This document shows positions 56,664-64,000 of a stretch of DNA of 64,000 nucleotides, in pieces. The stretch covers positions 680,735 to 744,734 of the forward strand of contig NC_027863.1 in assembly GCF_000187245.1 (NCBI RefSeq). The letters run 5' to 3'. Below the pieces are notes generated by a model, which was not told the DNA's origin, ran no database searches, and was given only the letters and a program-made list of their open reading frames with translations. The position numbers were made by a program, and so were the translations under genes. The stretch is from Ogataea parapolymorpha DL-1 (lineage: Eukaryota; Ascomycota; Pichiomycetes; Pichiales; Pichiaceae). Positions within the stretch are counted from its first letter, which is position 1. The number at the start of each line of letters is the position of its first letter.

Positions 56664-58904
56664 ATGGTCTCACTTATAGATAATGAGGGATACCTTAGGG
56701 TTGACCCTACACTGCTCAAGCTCGTGAAACTGCTTCTGTTGACACTGATTTTCGTGTCTGTGTCGTTTGCAGCCGTGTCCTCACGGCTTTTTTCGGTGAT
56801 CCGCTTTGAATCGATTATCCACGAATTCGATCCATGGTTCAATTTCCGTGCCACTAAACATCTTGTCAACACGTCCTTTTATGAGTTTTTGAACTGGTTC
56901 GACGATAAGACATGGTATCCGCTAGGAAGAGTCACTGGAGGAACACTCTATCCCGGTCTGATGGTGACTTCCTCCGTCATCTACCATATCCTGAAGTTTG
57001 TGGGTCTGCCAGTCGACATCAGAAATATCTGTGTTCTCCTGGCTCCAGCATTCAGCTCCATCACCTCCTTGGCAATGTACCTTCTAACGTTGGAAGTCAC
57101 CTCAACAACACCAACACTCAAGCACAAGAAGACTGCTGCACTACTTAGCGCGTTCTTGATGGGGATTACTCCAGGATACATTTCCAGATCTGTGGCCGGC
57201 TCTTACGATAACGAGGCCATTGCCATCACGCTGCTACTCGTGACATTTTTCCTGTGGGTGAAGTCGGTCAACACGGGGTCTATTTTCTACGGTGCTTTGA
57301 CGGCTATGTTCTACTTCTACATGGTCAGTGCTTGGGGTGGCTATGTTTTTATCACCAACATCATTCCATTGCACGTGTTTATTCTGCTTTTGATGGGCCG
57401 TTTTGACTACAAAATTTACACCTCGTACTGTACCTGGTATGCCCTGGGAACGCTGATGTCGATGCAGATTCCGTTTGTTGGCTTCTTGCCGATCAGATCC
57501 AACGACCACATGGCTGCCTTTGGTGTGTTTGGGCTTCTGCAATTGGTGCTTCTTGTTAGCTACTTGAAAGACACTCTGTCCCCAACAAAGTTTGTTAGAT
57601 TGATGTTTGCTTTCAGTGCTGTGGTGGCCATTGTTGGCATCTCTGGTCTTGTACTGGCTACCAAAATGGGATGGATCGCCCCATGGACCGGGAGATTTTA
57701 CTCTCTTTGGGACACCAACTATGCCAAGGTGCACATCCCGATCATTGCCTCTGTCTCTGAGCACCAGCCTACTCCATGGTCCTCGTTTTTCTTTGATCTC
57801 AACTTCATGATATGGCTTTTCCCCGTCGGTGTCTATTTCTGCTTCCAGGAGCTCTCCAACCCTGCTGTTTTTGTTATTGTGTATTCGGTTCTGGGTTCCT
57901 ACTTTGCTGGCGTCATGGTCAGATTGATGCTGACCCTCGCTCCAATTGTCTGTGTGTGTGCAGGTATCACATTGGGAAGACTGTTCAACATTTATCTGGA
58001 CGTCAAAGAAGAGCTGTCGAGCTGGTGGAACAACAAAAAGTCGCAGGACTCTCTGTTCACGCTGTTGTCCAAAATGGTTGTCAGCGCCACTTTCGTCTTC
58101 TACCTCGTTTTCTACGTCCAACATTGTACCTGGGTGACGTCGAATGCATACTCGTCTCCATCGGTTGTTCTTGCCTCGAGAAACCCTGATGGTTCTCAGC
58201 TGCTTATTGACGATTATCGGGAGGCGTACTACTGGTTGCGTATGAACACTCCAGAGGATGCCAAAGTGATGGCCTGGTGGGATTACGGATACCAGATTGG
58301 TGGAATGGCTGACAGAACCACTTTTGTCGACAACAACACGTGGAACAACACCCACATCGCCACTGTTGGCCGTGCCATGGCCACCTCGGAGGACAAGGCA
58401 GAGGTGATTATGAGACAGCTCGACGTGGACTATGTTCTTGTGATTTTCGGTGGACTGATTGGCTACTCCGGAGACGACATCAACAAGTTTTTGTGGATGG
58501 TGAGAATTGCTGAAGGAATCTGGCCTGAAGAAATTAGCGAGCGCAATTATTTCACAGACAGAGGCGCTTATAGAGTGGACGACTTAGCCACAGACGCCAT
58601 GAAGAACTCGCTGATGTACAAACTATCTTTCTACAGATTCGGGGATGCCTACAACGGTCTCGATCCTGTTGACCGTGTGAGACAGCAGAAACTGAGCTCT
58701 AGCTATGCAAAATCCATCACTTTGGACGTCATGGAGGAAGCGTTCACCAGTGAGAACTGGATTGTCCGTATTTACAAGCTGAAAAACAGAGACAACTTTG
58801 GCCGCGATCTGATCGATATTGGCAAGAAAGACAGAAAACAGCAGTCGAAGAGGACGAAACGGATGCTTTCGAGAAAAAAGCCTACTTTGGAGCTGAGAGT
58901 CTAG
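56664..58904 (+). CDS. STT3: Oligosaccharyltransferase catalytic subunit Stt3
   Basis: A 746-residue multi-span ER enzyme that transfers the lipid-linked oligosaccharide to Asn-X-Ser/Thr. The first luminal loop holds ESIIHEFDPWFNFRATKHL with a catalytic acid. The signature WWDYG (about 537-541) lies in AWWDYGYQIGGM, followed by FVDNNTWNNTHI. About eleven to thirteen hydrophobic helices fill residues 15-480. The ATG at 56664 matches the usual start; the frame is open 27 codons upstream to a TTG. The C-terminus is basic (RKQQSKRTKRMLSRKK). Confidence 0.96.
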   Translation: MVSLIDNEGYLRVDPTLLKLVKLLLLTLIFVSVSFAAVSSRLFSVIRFESIIHEFDPWFNFRATKHLVNTSFYEFLNWFDDKTWYPLGRVTGGTLYPGLMVTSSVIYHILKFVGLPVDIRNICVLLAPAFSSITSLAMYLLTLEVTSTTPTLKHKKTAALLSAFLMGITPGYISRSVAGSYDNEAIAITLLLVTFFLWVKSVNTGSIFYGALTAMFYFYMVSAWGGYVFITNIIPLHVFILLLMGRFDYKIYTSYCTWYALGTLMSMQIPFVGFLPIRSNDHMAAFGVFGLLQLVLLVSYLKDTLSPTKFVRLMFAFSAVVAIVGISGLVLATKMGWIAPWTGRFYSLWDTNYAKVHIPIIASVSEHQPTPWSSFFFDLNFMIWLFPVGVYFCFQELSNPAVFVIVYSVLGSYFAGVMVRLMLTLAPIVCVCAGITLGRLFNIYLDVKEELSSWWNNKKSQDSLFTLLSKMVVSATFVFYLVFYVQHCTWVTSNAYSSPSVVLASRNPDGSQLLIDDYREAYYWLRMNTPEDAKVMAWWDYGYQIGGMADRTTFVDNNTWNNTHIATVGRAMATSEDKAEVIMRQLDVDYVLVIFGGLIGYSGDDINKFLWMVRIAEGIWPEEISERNYFTDRGAYRVDDLATDAMKNSLMYKLSFYRFGDAYNGLDPVDRVRQQKLSSSYAKSITLDVMEEAFTSENWIVRIYKLKNRDNFGRDLIDIGKKDRKQQSKRTKRMLSRKKPTLELRV

Positions 58905-58972
58905 ACCTCCTGATCCAAGTCTTGCATACGATAAATGATAAAATAAAGCTTATTGAGTATTAAAACGGTTCA

Positions 58973-59186
58973 TTAGTTTGTCATTCGTTCGTACTTGCGT
59001 CTGATGAGCTCGTTTAAAGTGTGACCTTCGGGCCTGCCCGCTCTCTTTTCGTAGGCGTAATACGACACGACTCCAACGGAGATTGCAAACACCGGGTCCC
59101 AGTACCTGCTGTTAGTTGCATTTTGCTCCGTATACTTACTTAGAGATTAAATATGGGTAGTGTTTGAAGGACTGTATGGCACTCAT
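58973..59186 (-). CDS. NCE101: Nce101 small membrane protein, with a 34-nt intron
   Basis: Coding sequence complement(58973..59105, 59140..59186), 59 residues. Exon 1 encodes MSAIQSFKHYPYLIS; the intron (GTAAGTATA, CAACTAAC, AGCAG) is followed by YWDPVFAISVGVVSYYAYEK, then RAGRPEGHTLNELIRRKYE. This matches Saccharomyces Nce101 (GRPQGHHLHELIKKR), a 53-residue protein linked to non-classical secretion that is also intron-containing there. It has one membrane helix. If the intron is retained a TAA follows the splice site at once. Neither exon reaches 60 codons, so a plain frame search misses it. Its ATG is 46 bp from that of RNH203. Confidence 0.93.
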
Positions 59187-59232
59187 TGAATTAAAAAATA
59201 AATTCCTGGAAATAGAGTATTTAATACGCGTA

Positions 59233-59637
59233 ATGAACAGATCATTGCATCCGTCAAATATTACTTTTGCAGAAGCTGAAACGACCAAATACGAGTGCAA
59301 CGTTCTGCCAGTGTATTCAGAGTATACCGGGCCTGTTTCGGAGGGATCACAGTTTTGGAATGCTCAGAAGACTAGCTGCTCCGTGGACGGACAGGATCAA
59401 CTTATAAATTACATGAGGGGCAGACGACTAGTTGGAAAGGAGCACCACTTTGGAGGAGACTACAAAGTGGGGGTGTTCCGACGCGAGACAGTCGACGGAG
59501 TACAAAACACGTACAAGGAGGTGGGAGAAAGTAGTAACATCGTGAACTACGGGCACGAGAGATTGCCAGACGAGAATGACGCGATTGAGAAGCTGGTGGA
59601 CTGGATGTCTGTGTCAAAACAGATTCACGAGGAGTGA
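59233..59637 (+). CDS. RNH203: Ribonuclease H2 subunit C, Rnh203
   Basis: About 134 residues from the ATG at 59233 (MNRSLHPSNITF). The core is NVLPVYSEYTGPVSEG, then INYMRGRRLVGKEHHF and YKVGVFRRE, the pattern of RNase H2 subunit C (SFMPFYTEYQGP in Saccharomyces). It is a non-catalytic subunit that helps remove ribonucleotides from DNA. An earlier in-frame ATG at 59176 would overlap the NCE101 coding start by 11 bp, so the later one is preferred. ACGCGT, a possible MCB site for S-phase expression, lies at 59226-59231, just before the ATG. Confidence 0.8.
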   Translation: MNRSLHPSNITFAEAETTKYECNVLPVYSEYTGPVSEGSQFWNAQKTSCSVDGQDQLINYMRGRRLVGKEHHFGGDYKVGVFRRETVDGVQNTYKEVGESSNIVNYGHERLPDENDAIEKLVDWMSVSKQIHEE

Positions 59638-59709
59638 CTTCACCGTAGGTTATAGGAGTTGTAATTTAGATCATGATAAAAAATACGAATAAATTTTAAG
59701 ATTTGACTT

Positions 59710-61074
59710 ATGAATATCATTCGCAAGTTTAGTGTTTCGACACCGGCAAGAAACACATCCGCGTTTTCAGCCACCGAAAAACGGATCCACAACCGCTACG
59801 ATCAGTTCCTGAAACTAACCGGCGACAAAGTCGGTTTGCAGGTGCAACAGGGCAGCCATGAGAGTGTCATAGCGATATATTTTCTGGATATATTGAGCCG
59901 GCGAGGGTTCCGTCGCGAGACAGACAAAGTGACGCGGACAGACAAGCTCAGATTGGGAGAAATACTCCCAGAACCACCAGCGAAATACACAAAGGCATCA
60001 ATAAACAAGTATGTGACATCAGTGTCAGAACTAGACTTCCGGCGATATCCCAGCCTAATGCCTCATATTTGTAAAATCTACAACACAGTGACCAATTCAC
60101 CGGATCTGAAGCGGCTTTCTTTCAAGCGAATTATCCGTTTTTTTGCCAAAACATACAAAACGCTCGAGTGCTTTGAGGTCAGAGACAAAATGATCAAAAT
60201 GGGCCACAAGCCCGACACAGAGGTAATGAATTTGCTTCTGGAGACAACGCTACAAAAACACCATCCCAACAGAATCGCAAATGTGCTGGAGAACTTGCAA
60301 ATAATGGACAAATACCATCTTTTGCCTAACGCAACAACGTTTCATGTCATGTTTCGGGGGCTCAGGGACCGGGATCTCAAAAGAGCGATATGCAGAAAAA
60401 TGGAGACGCTAAAGATAGATATGCAACCCGTGCAAGATGAGCTTTTTGAGTATCTGTCGCTGGACAATAGAGATCTGAGTGAAATTCGAACGGCGATGCA
60501 GGATCACGGAGTTCGGACAACAAGCGTTGCGATGACCACCAAGGCGGTCAAGGAGTTGCTGGCCAGGGGCGAAGTCAACGAGGCTTGGCAGTTGACGCTA
60601 GATACTGCGCAAGCAAACGAAAAATCGAGTCCTAGTTTTCGAGTTGTCCGCAACCTTCTCTGGCATTTTATTTTAACGGGTGAGATCTACTTTGCTGTTG
60701 CTCTAACAAATTTTCTCAAAAGAAAATTTCCCGATTACGAGGACCTAGAAAACTGGAAGATATTGGTCCAGGGCATGGTGTACGTGAACCAGTCCGAGCA
60801 CTGGGACCTGCTTGCCAAAAAACTGTACCAGTTGAACTACAAGGCGGCTAAGCTCAGCAAGCAGAGCATATATTTTGATGCCGAGGAAATTGCCAAAATT
60901 AATGCCGCGTCGGCCGACCCCAAATTCGACATTCGCGAGCCGTTCACCAATAACATACAGCAACTTGTTATGGACGAGATTTTTCGGCGATTAATCTGGC
61001 AGGAAAACCCGGAGTTTGACTTGGAAAAGAACAATCCGAATTTCAAAGAGGCTGCAAGGCTGCTGATACAATAA
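59710..61074 (+). CDS. Mitochondrial PPR-like RNA-processing protein, unassigned
   Basis: A 454-residue helical protein. MNIIRKFSVSTPARNTSAFS is a mitochondrial presequence. Degenerate pentatricopeptide-like helix pairs are visible, for example ECFEVRDKMIKMGHKPDTEV then MNLLLETTLQ, and ENLQIMDKYHLLPNATTFHV then MFRGLRDRDL (about 155-225). Proteins of this type bind organelle transcripts for stability or translation. The best guesses are the Aep3/Rmd9 or Ccm1 groups, but I cannot choose. It lies 72 bp after RNH203. Confidence 0.7.
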   Translation: MNIIRKFSVSTPARNTSAFSATEKRIHNRYDQFLKLTGDKVGLQVQQGSHESVIAIYFLDILSRRGFRRETDKVTRTDKLRLGEILPEPPAKYTKASINKYVTSVSELDFRRYPSLMPHICKIYNTVTNSPDLKRLSFKRIIRFFAKTYKTLECFEVRDKMIKMGHKPDTEVMNLLLETTLQKHHPNRIANVLENLQIMDKYHLLPNATTFHVMFRGLRDRDLKRAICRKMETLKIDMQPVQDELFEYLSLDNRDLSEIRTAMQDHGVRTTSVAMTTKAVKELLARGEVNEAWQLTLDTAQANEKSSPSFRVVRNLLWHFILTGEIYFAVALTNFLKRKFPDYEDLENWKILVQGMVYVNQSEHWDLLAKKLYQLNYKAAKLSKQSIYFDAEEIAKINAASADPKFDIREPFTNNIQQLVMDEIFRRLIWQENPEFDLEKNNPNFKEAARLLIQ

Positions 61075-61180
61075 AATGGTACAATTAATTTCCATGGGGA
61101 TAGGCATTATAAATAATTTTTCTCTCGCTAATCTGGGGTAGTTTAGGTTTCCTGTTTTTTTTTTATCCCAACTTGCACTT

Positions 61181-63046
61181 ATGTCCAGTATTCCACTTAT
61201 CTGTTCTATAGATGTCGGTACTACCTCCACCAGAGTGATTCTATTCACTGAGAGTGGGGAGGAGATCACCAAACACCAGATCGAGTACTCCACTTCTGCA
61301 AAGGAGGGGTCGAAACGGAATTCCCCAACTATTTTTTCCAACGAAGGTATAGCTTTGGAAATCGGCAAAGACGGCCATGTCCAGGTCGAAGAAGACCACA
61401 TGGGCCCTACCTTGTCTTTCCCTCAGCCAGGATGGGTCGAATGTGATCCTTGTCACATTCTGGCCAACGTTCTAGAGTGTCTGGCAGCCTGTTTGATGAG
61501 ACTCGAAATTTCGAATTCTGAGGAACCGCTCGACGGCTCTTTGCCTACAGTTTACCACGTGGCGGCTATCGGTATTGCCAACATGCGTGAGACCACCATT
61601 ATATGGTCCAAGCGTACCGGCAAGCCGCTGCACAACGGTATTGTTTGGAACGACACCCGGACCCTCAACTTGATGAACCAGCTGAACAGTGTTGTTCCCG
61701 AGGATATTCGCACCATGCTCCAAGAACGGTCCGGCTGTCCGATCTCTACCTATTTCTCGTCTCTTAAATGGACCTGGCTGTACGACAATGTCCCAGAAAT
61801 ACAGGAAAGTTATGATAGTGGAGAATGCGACTTGATGTTTGGTACTATCGACACCTGGCTGATCTACAATATCACCAAAGAAAAATCATTCCTTACAGAC
61901 ATCACGAACGCGTCAAGAACCAGTTTCATGAACCTAGAGACCAAAGACTACGACGAGGCGCTGCTTGAATTTTGGAGAGTCGACACCACCAAAATCAATC
62001 TTCCAAAAATCGTTCCTAGTTGTTACGATTTCGGAACGTTCCAGCTGCCAGACCTGAAACACATTGGGTACCAGCGGAAGGTGCTGTCGCAGGACGCGGA
62101 GGAGATTATCATGAGACTGCTTGCGGACGTTCCGATTACAGGTTGCTTGGGTGACCAATCTGCTTCTCTGGTTGGCCAGCTGGCCTTCCAAAAAGGAGAC
62201 GCCAAATGTACCTACGGTACCGGTGCCTTCTTGCTGTACAACACAGGCGACAAGAAACTGGTTTCCAAGCACGGCGCAGTCACCACTGTCGGATACTGGT
62301 TCCCTGACTTGGACCCTTCTGTCGACGGCAAAGACTCGGTTAACCCTCACTACTGTCTGGAAGGTTCGATCGCTGTTGCCGGCGCGTGTGTCCAATGGCT
62401 GAGAGACAACCTGAAACTCATTTATAGCTCCTCGCACATTGGTCCTCTTGCTGCTCAGGCTCCTACAAGCGCGGGCGTGGTGTTTGTTCCTGCGTTCTCC
62501 GGTCTTTTTGCTCCATACTGGAACCCTAGAACTACGGGAACGATCTTTGGGCTCACGCAGTACTCCAAGGCCTCTCACATTGCCAGAGCGGCCATCGAGG
62601 GAGTTTGTTTCCAGGTCCGTGCTATTTTGCGTGCCATGGTCTCAGACGCTGGCAGATCATCTGAGTTTCTCGACCATGCCGAGCTTCAAGACAAAAATAA
62701 CCCATTGAACACTCTCCACGTGGACGGTGGTATGTCTCAGTCTGACGTCGTGATGCAGATTCAAGCCGATCTGCTGGGGCCATGCGTTTCGGTCGTGAGA
62801 TCCGACAATGCAGAGTGTACTGCTTTGGGCTCTGCCATAGCTGCAGGACTTCACAAAAAAGTCCGGGTTTGGAAGTCGCTCAAAGACGTGAGCGAGAAGC
62901 TCAACGGCGGGTCAGACGAAAGCAACATGTTCGTGGCCCAGCTGGACGACGAGAAAAGACATCACATGTGGAAACGTTGGGAAAAGGCCATTTCGAGGGC
63001 CAAAGACTGGCTCGACGACGAGACCGAACAGCCACATATTACGTAA
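61181..63046 (+). CDS. GUT1: Glycerol kinase Gut1
   Basis: A 621-residue FGGY-family kinase that phosphorylates glycerol to glycerol-3-phosphate in the cytosol. The phosphate-binding start reads SIDVGTTSTRVILF. Substrate and ATP regions are IGIANMRETTIIW, WNDTRT, DTWLIYNIT, GCLGDQSASLVGQ, and the C-terminal FGGY-like HVDGGMSQSDVVMQIQADLL. CTG encodes the Leu of DTWLIY, a conserved leucine, supporting the standard code. Length is below Saccharomyces Gut1 (709), which has N-terminal inserts. In methylotrophs it also feeds dihydroxyacetone use by way of glycerol. Confidence 0.95.
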   Translation: MSSIPLICSIDVGTTSTRVILFTESGEEITKHQIEYSTSAKEGSKRNSPTIFSNEGIALEIGKDGHVQVEEDHMGPTLSFPQPGWVECDPCHILANVLECLAACLMRLEISNSEEPLDGSLPTVYHVAAIGIANMRETTIIWSKRTGKPLHNGIVWNDTRTLNLMNQLNSVVPEDIRTMLQERSGCPISTYFSSLKWTWLYDNVPEIQESYDSGECDLMFGTIDTWLIYNITKEKSFLTDITNASRTSFMNLETKDYDEALLEFWRVDTTKINLPKIVPSCYDFGTFQLPDLKHIGYQRKVLSQDAEEIIMRLLADVPITGCLGDQSASLVGQLAFQKGDAKCTYGTGAFLLYNTGDKKLVSKHGAVTTVGYWFPDLDPSVDGKDSVNPHYCLEGSIAVAGACVQWLRDNLKLIYSSSHIGPLAAQAPTSAGVVFVPAFSGLFAPYWNPRTTGTIFGLTQYSKASHIARAAIEGVCFQVRAILRAMVSDAGRSSEFLDHAELQDKNNPLNTLHVDGGMSQSDVVMQIQADLLGPCVSVVRSDNAECTALGSAIAAGLHKKVRVWKSLKDVSEKLNGGSDESNMFVAQLDDEKRHHMWKRWEKAISRAKDWLDDETEQPHIT

Positions 63047-63158
63047 TTCCTTCTATATACTACGTATTTTTTAGCAATACTTGCTATTACGTATGATTGC
63101 TATTTGTGAACTATAAAATAAGCTCGCTCGCCTCCTTTCTTTTACCATAGAAACAAAC

Positions 63159-63509
63159 ATGAGTGACATTGGAAGAAAGGACCTTAGCGACAAGCTCACC
63201 GAGACCGTGAAGCCAGACTCTGAGAAGAGTGCTTACGAGAAGACCAAGGAGCAGGTCACAGATCAGGCAGACAAGCTTGCCTCCAAGGTGACACCAGACA
63301 ACCAAAAGTCCTTCACACAGACTTTGGGCGACAAGGCTCAGTCAGGCTCTGACAAAGCCAAGTCCGAGGTCGACCAGAACCAAAGCAGCCTGGCCGACAC
63401 TGCCAACCAATATTTGGATGCCGGTAAGGAGAAGCTGAACGAGGCTGTTGAGTACGTCTCCGGTGCTCTTTCTGGTGCCAAGGAGGGTGCTGACTCCACA
63501 AAGAAATAA
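63159..63509 (+). CDS. HSP12: Hsp12-type membrane-associated stress protein
   Basis: A 116-residue hydrophilic protein beginning MSDIGRKDLSDKLTETVKP, the Hsp12 signature. Repeated KxxxQ/KxEV motifs make amphipathic helices on membranes. Hsp12 is unfolded in solution and stabilises membranes under heat, salt or starvation. There are no Cys or Trp residues. A TATAAAATA box (63112-63120) lies about 45 bp before the ATG. The upstream gap to GUT1 is only 112 bp, and I see no AGGGG stress element in it, so any control element may lie within GUT1. Confidence 0.94.
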   Translation: MSDIGRKDLSDKLTETVKPDSEKSAYEKTKEQVTDQADKLASKVTPDNQKSFTQTLGDKAQSGSDKAKSEVDQNQSSLADTANQYLDAGKEKLNEAVEYVSGALSGAKEGADSTKK

Positions 63510-63962
63510 GCTCCTCGGAAAATTCTGTATAGCTATTAAATAAATTAAGAGATTTGGTTGTTCAAAGCATACTGTTGATAACTGCAACGAACCATTGCTT
63601 AAATGTGGGGATGATTCCAAGTAGGCCGGGTAACACATGTTTATGCATCAATTTTCGGACCGGCTTTTTACGTGTGCAAACGGCGAAGTGGACTACGGGA
63701 AATAACCGATGTGGCAAACTCCTGGGGTACACGTAAAACGCGCGCTCCCAGTCAAGGTAATATAGACTATTTTTACCAGAGCAGCCAACCAGACGAAAAC
63801 TGGCGTCCCCGCTCCTGCGATAAGGAAAAACCTCTCAAATTGTATATATATCGATATTCCCTGGAATCATCAGAGAAAGTTTTTTCGCTTTGTATTCCTT
63901 TTCTCCATAGGTGGTTCCGGCTTTAACAATAGTTTGAACAATACGGAATTGCAAACTGAGTC
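63510..63962. other. Intergenic promoter-like stretch
   Basis: No gene is seen. It has a TATATATA run near 63843, a GTGGGGA at 63605 that resembles a Mig1 site, an ACGTGTGC and an ACACGTAA near 63669 and 63729, and T-rich tracts near 63880. It is probably the promoter of the gene that may start at 63963. Confidence 0.35.
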
Positions 63963-64000
63963 ATGATTACCACTACAAATAAAAGTGACTCTCCCTTACT
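63963..64000 (+). CDS. Possible start of a gene that runs off the right edge
   Basis: ATG at 63963 opens a frame of twelve codons (MITTTNKSDSPL) to the window end with no stop. It follows about 450 bp of promoter-like sequence with a TATA run 120 bp upstream. It is too short to identify. Confidence 0.3.
   Translation, partial: MITTTNKSDSPL

Noticed and set aside
57234..58355. A 373-codon open frame antisense to STT3
   Set aside because: It mirrors the strongly conserved STT3 coding sequence, shows no domain, and is the usual by-product of codon bias on the opposite strand.
59176..59235. Earlier RNH203 start at 59176
   Set aside because: It would overlap the coding start of NCE101, and the extra residues have no counterpart in the family.
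61857..61874. Possible CUG reassignment, as in some yeasts of related clades
   Set aside because: CTG encodes the conserved Leu of DTWLIY in glycerol kinase, which fits the standard code.

Overview
This window is nuclear DNA of a budding yeast, most likely a methylotrophic species of the Ogataea (Hansenula polymorpha) group. The evidence is mixed. Genes are compact and mostly intron-free, with intergenic gaps often below 100 bp. There is a one-cysteine peroxiredoxin ending in the peroxisomal signal AKL (Pmp20 type, typical of methylotrophs). There is a fused molybdenum-cofactor enzyme of the gephyrin/CnxE type, which Saccharomyces lacks but nitrate-assimilating yeasts keep. CTG falls at a conserved leucine in the glycerol kinase (TWLIY), which argues for standard CUG decoding and against a CUG-Ser or CUG-Ala yeast. 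The species name itself is inference.

Layout. 0-5 kb: an Xbp1-like repressor with a GATA-site cluster upstream, AVL9, PMP20, ARC15, BUD13. 5-16 kb: XRN1, NUP49, TMA23, CDC4, a DNAJC9-like J protein, a PITH protein, POP6. 16-24 kb: COX12, GRC3, HEM2, VPS20, RIX7, an unusual Cyb2-like flavoenzyme. 24-34 kb: a small spliced membrane-protein gene, a coiled-coil protein, DAP1, NAT5, a bacterial-type PI-PLC, tRNA-Ser(GCU), GCD7, the MogA-MoeA fusion, a SIZ/PIAS SUMO ligase, STE14. 34-44 kb: a C2H2 factor, IDH2, ATG5, TRM140, a low-complexity protein, BUD27, GPN2, a SART3-like PRP24. 44-56 kb: NUP188, PPA2, a SANT-like protein, a four-helix membrane protein, a GPT2/SCT1 acyltransferase, PIB2. 56-64 kb: STT3, NCE101, RNH203, a mitochondrial PPR-like protein, GUT1, HSP12, and the possible start of one more gene at the right edge.

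Five genes (XRN1, the small membrane protein, DAP1, the SUMO ligase, NCE101) contain introns of only 34-40 nt, with CTAAC or CTAAT a few bases before the acceptor AG. Two of these genes, NCE101 and the small membrane protein, are only visible once the intron is removed.

Most genes are housekeeping: RNA decay and splicing, ribosome and nuclear-pore biogenesis, membrane traffic and lipid synthesis, respiration. There is no operon logic. Some neighbours share a theme: BUD27 and GPN2, both RNA polymerase assembly factors, diverge from a 47-bp gap. I saw no CRISPR array, transposon, prophage or gene cluster that would count as a new defence or metabolic system. The points most worth a second look are the very short introns, the two spliced small genes, the Cyb2-like enzyme with altered active-site positions, the polyhistidine linker in the Moco enzyme, and the GATA cluster.
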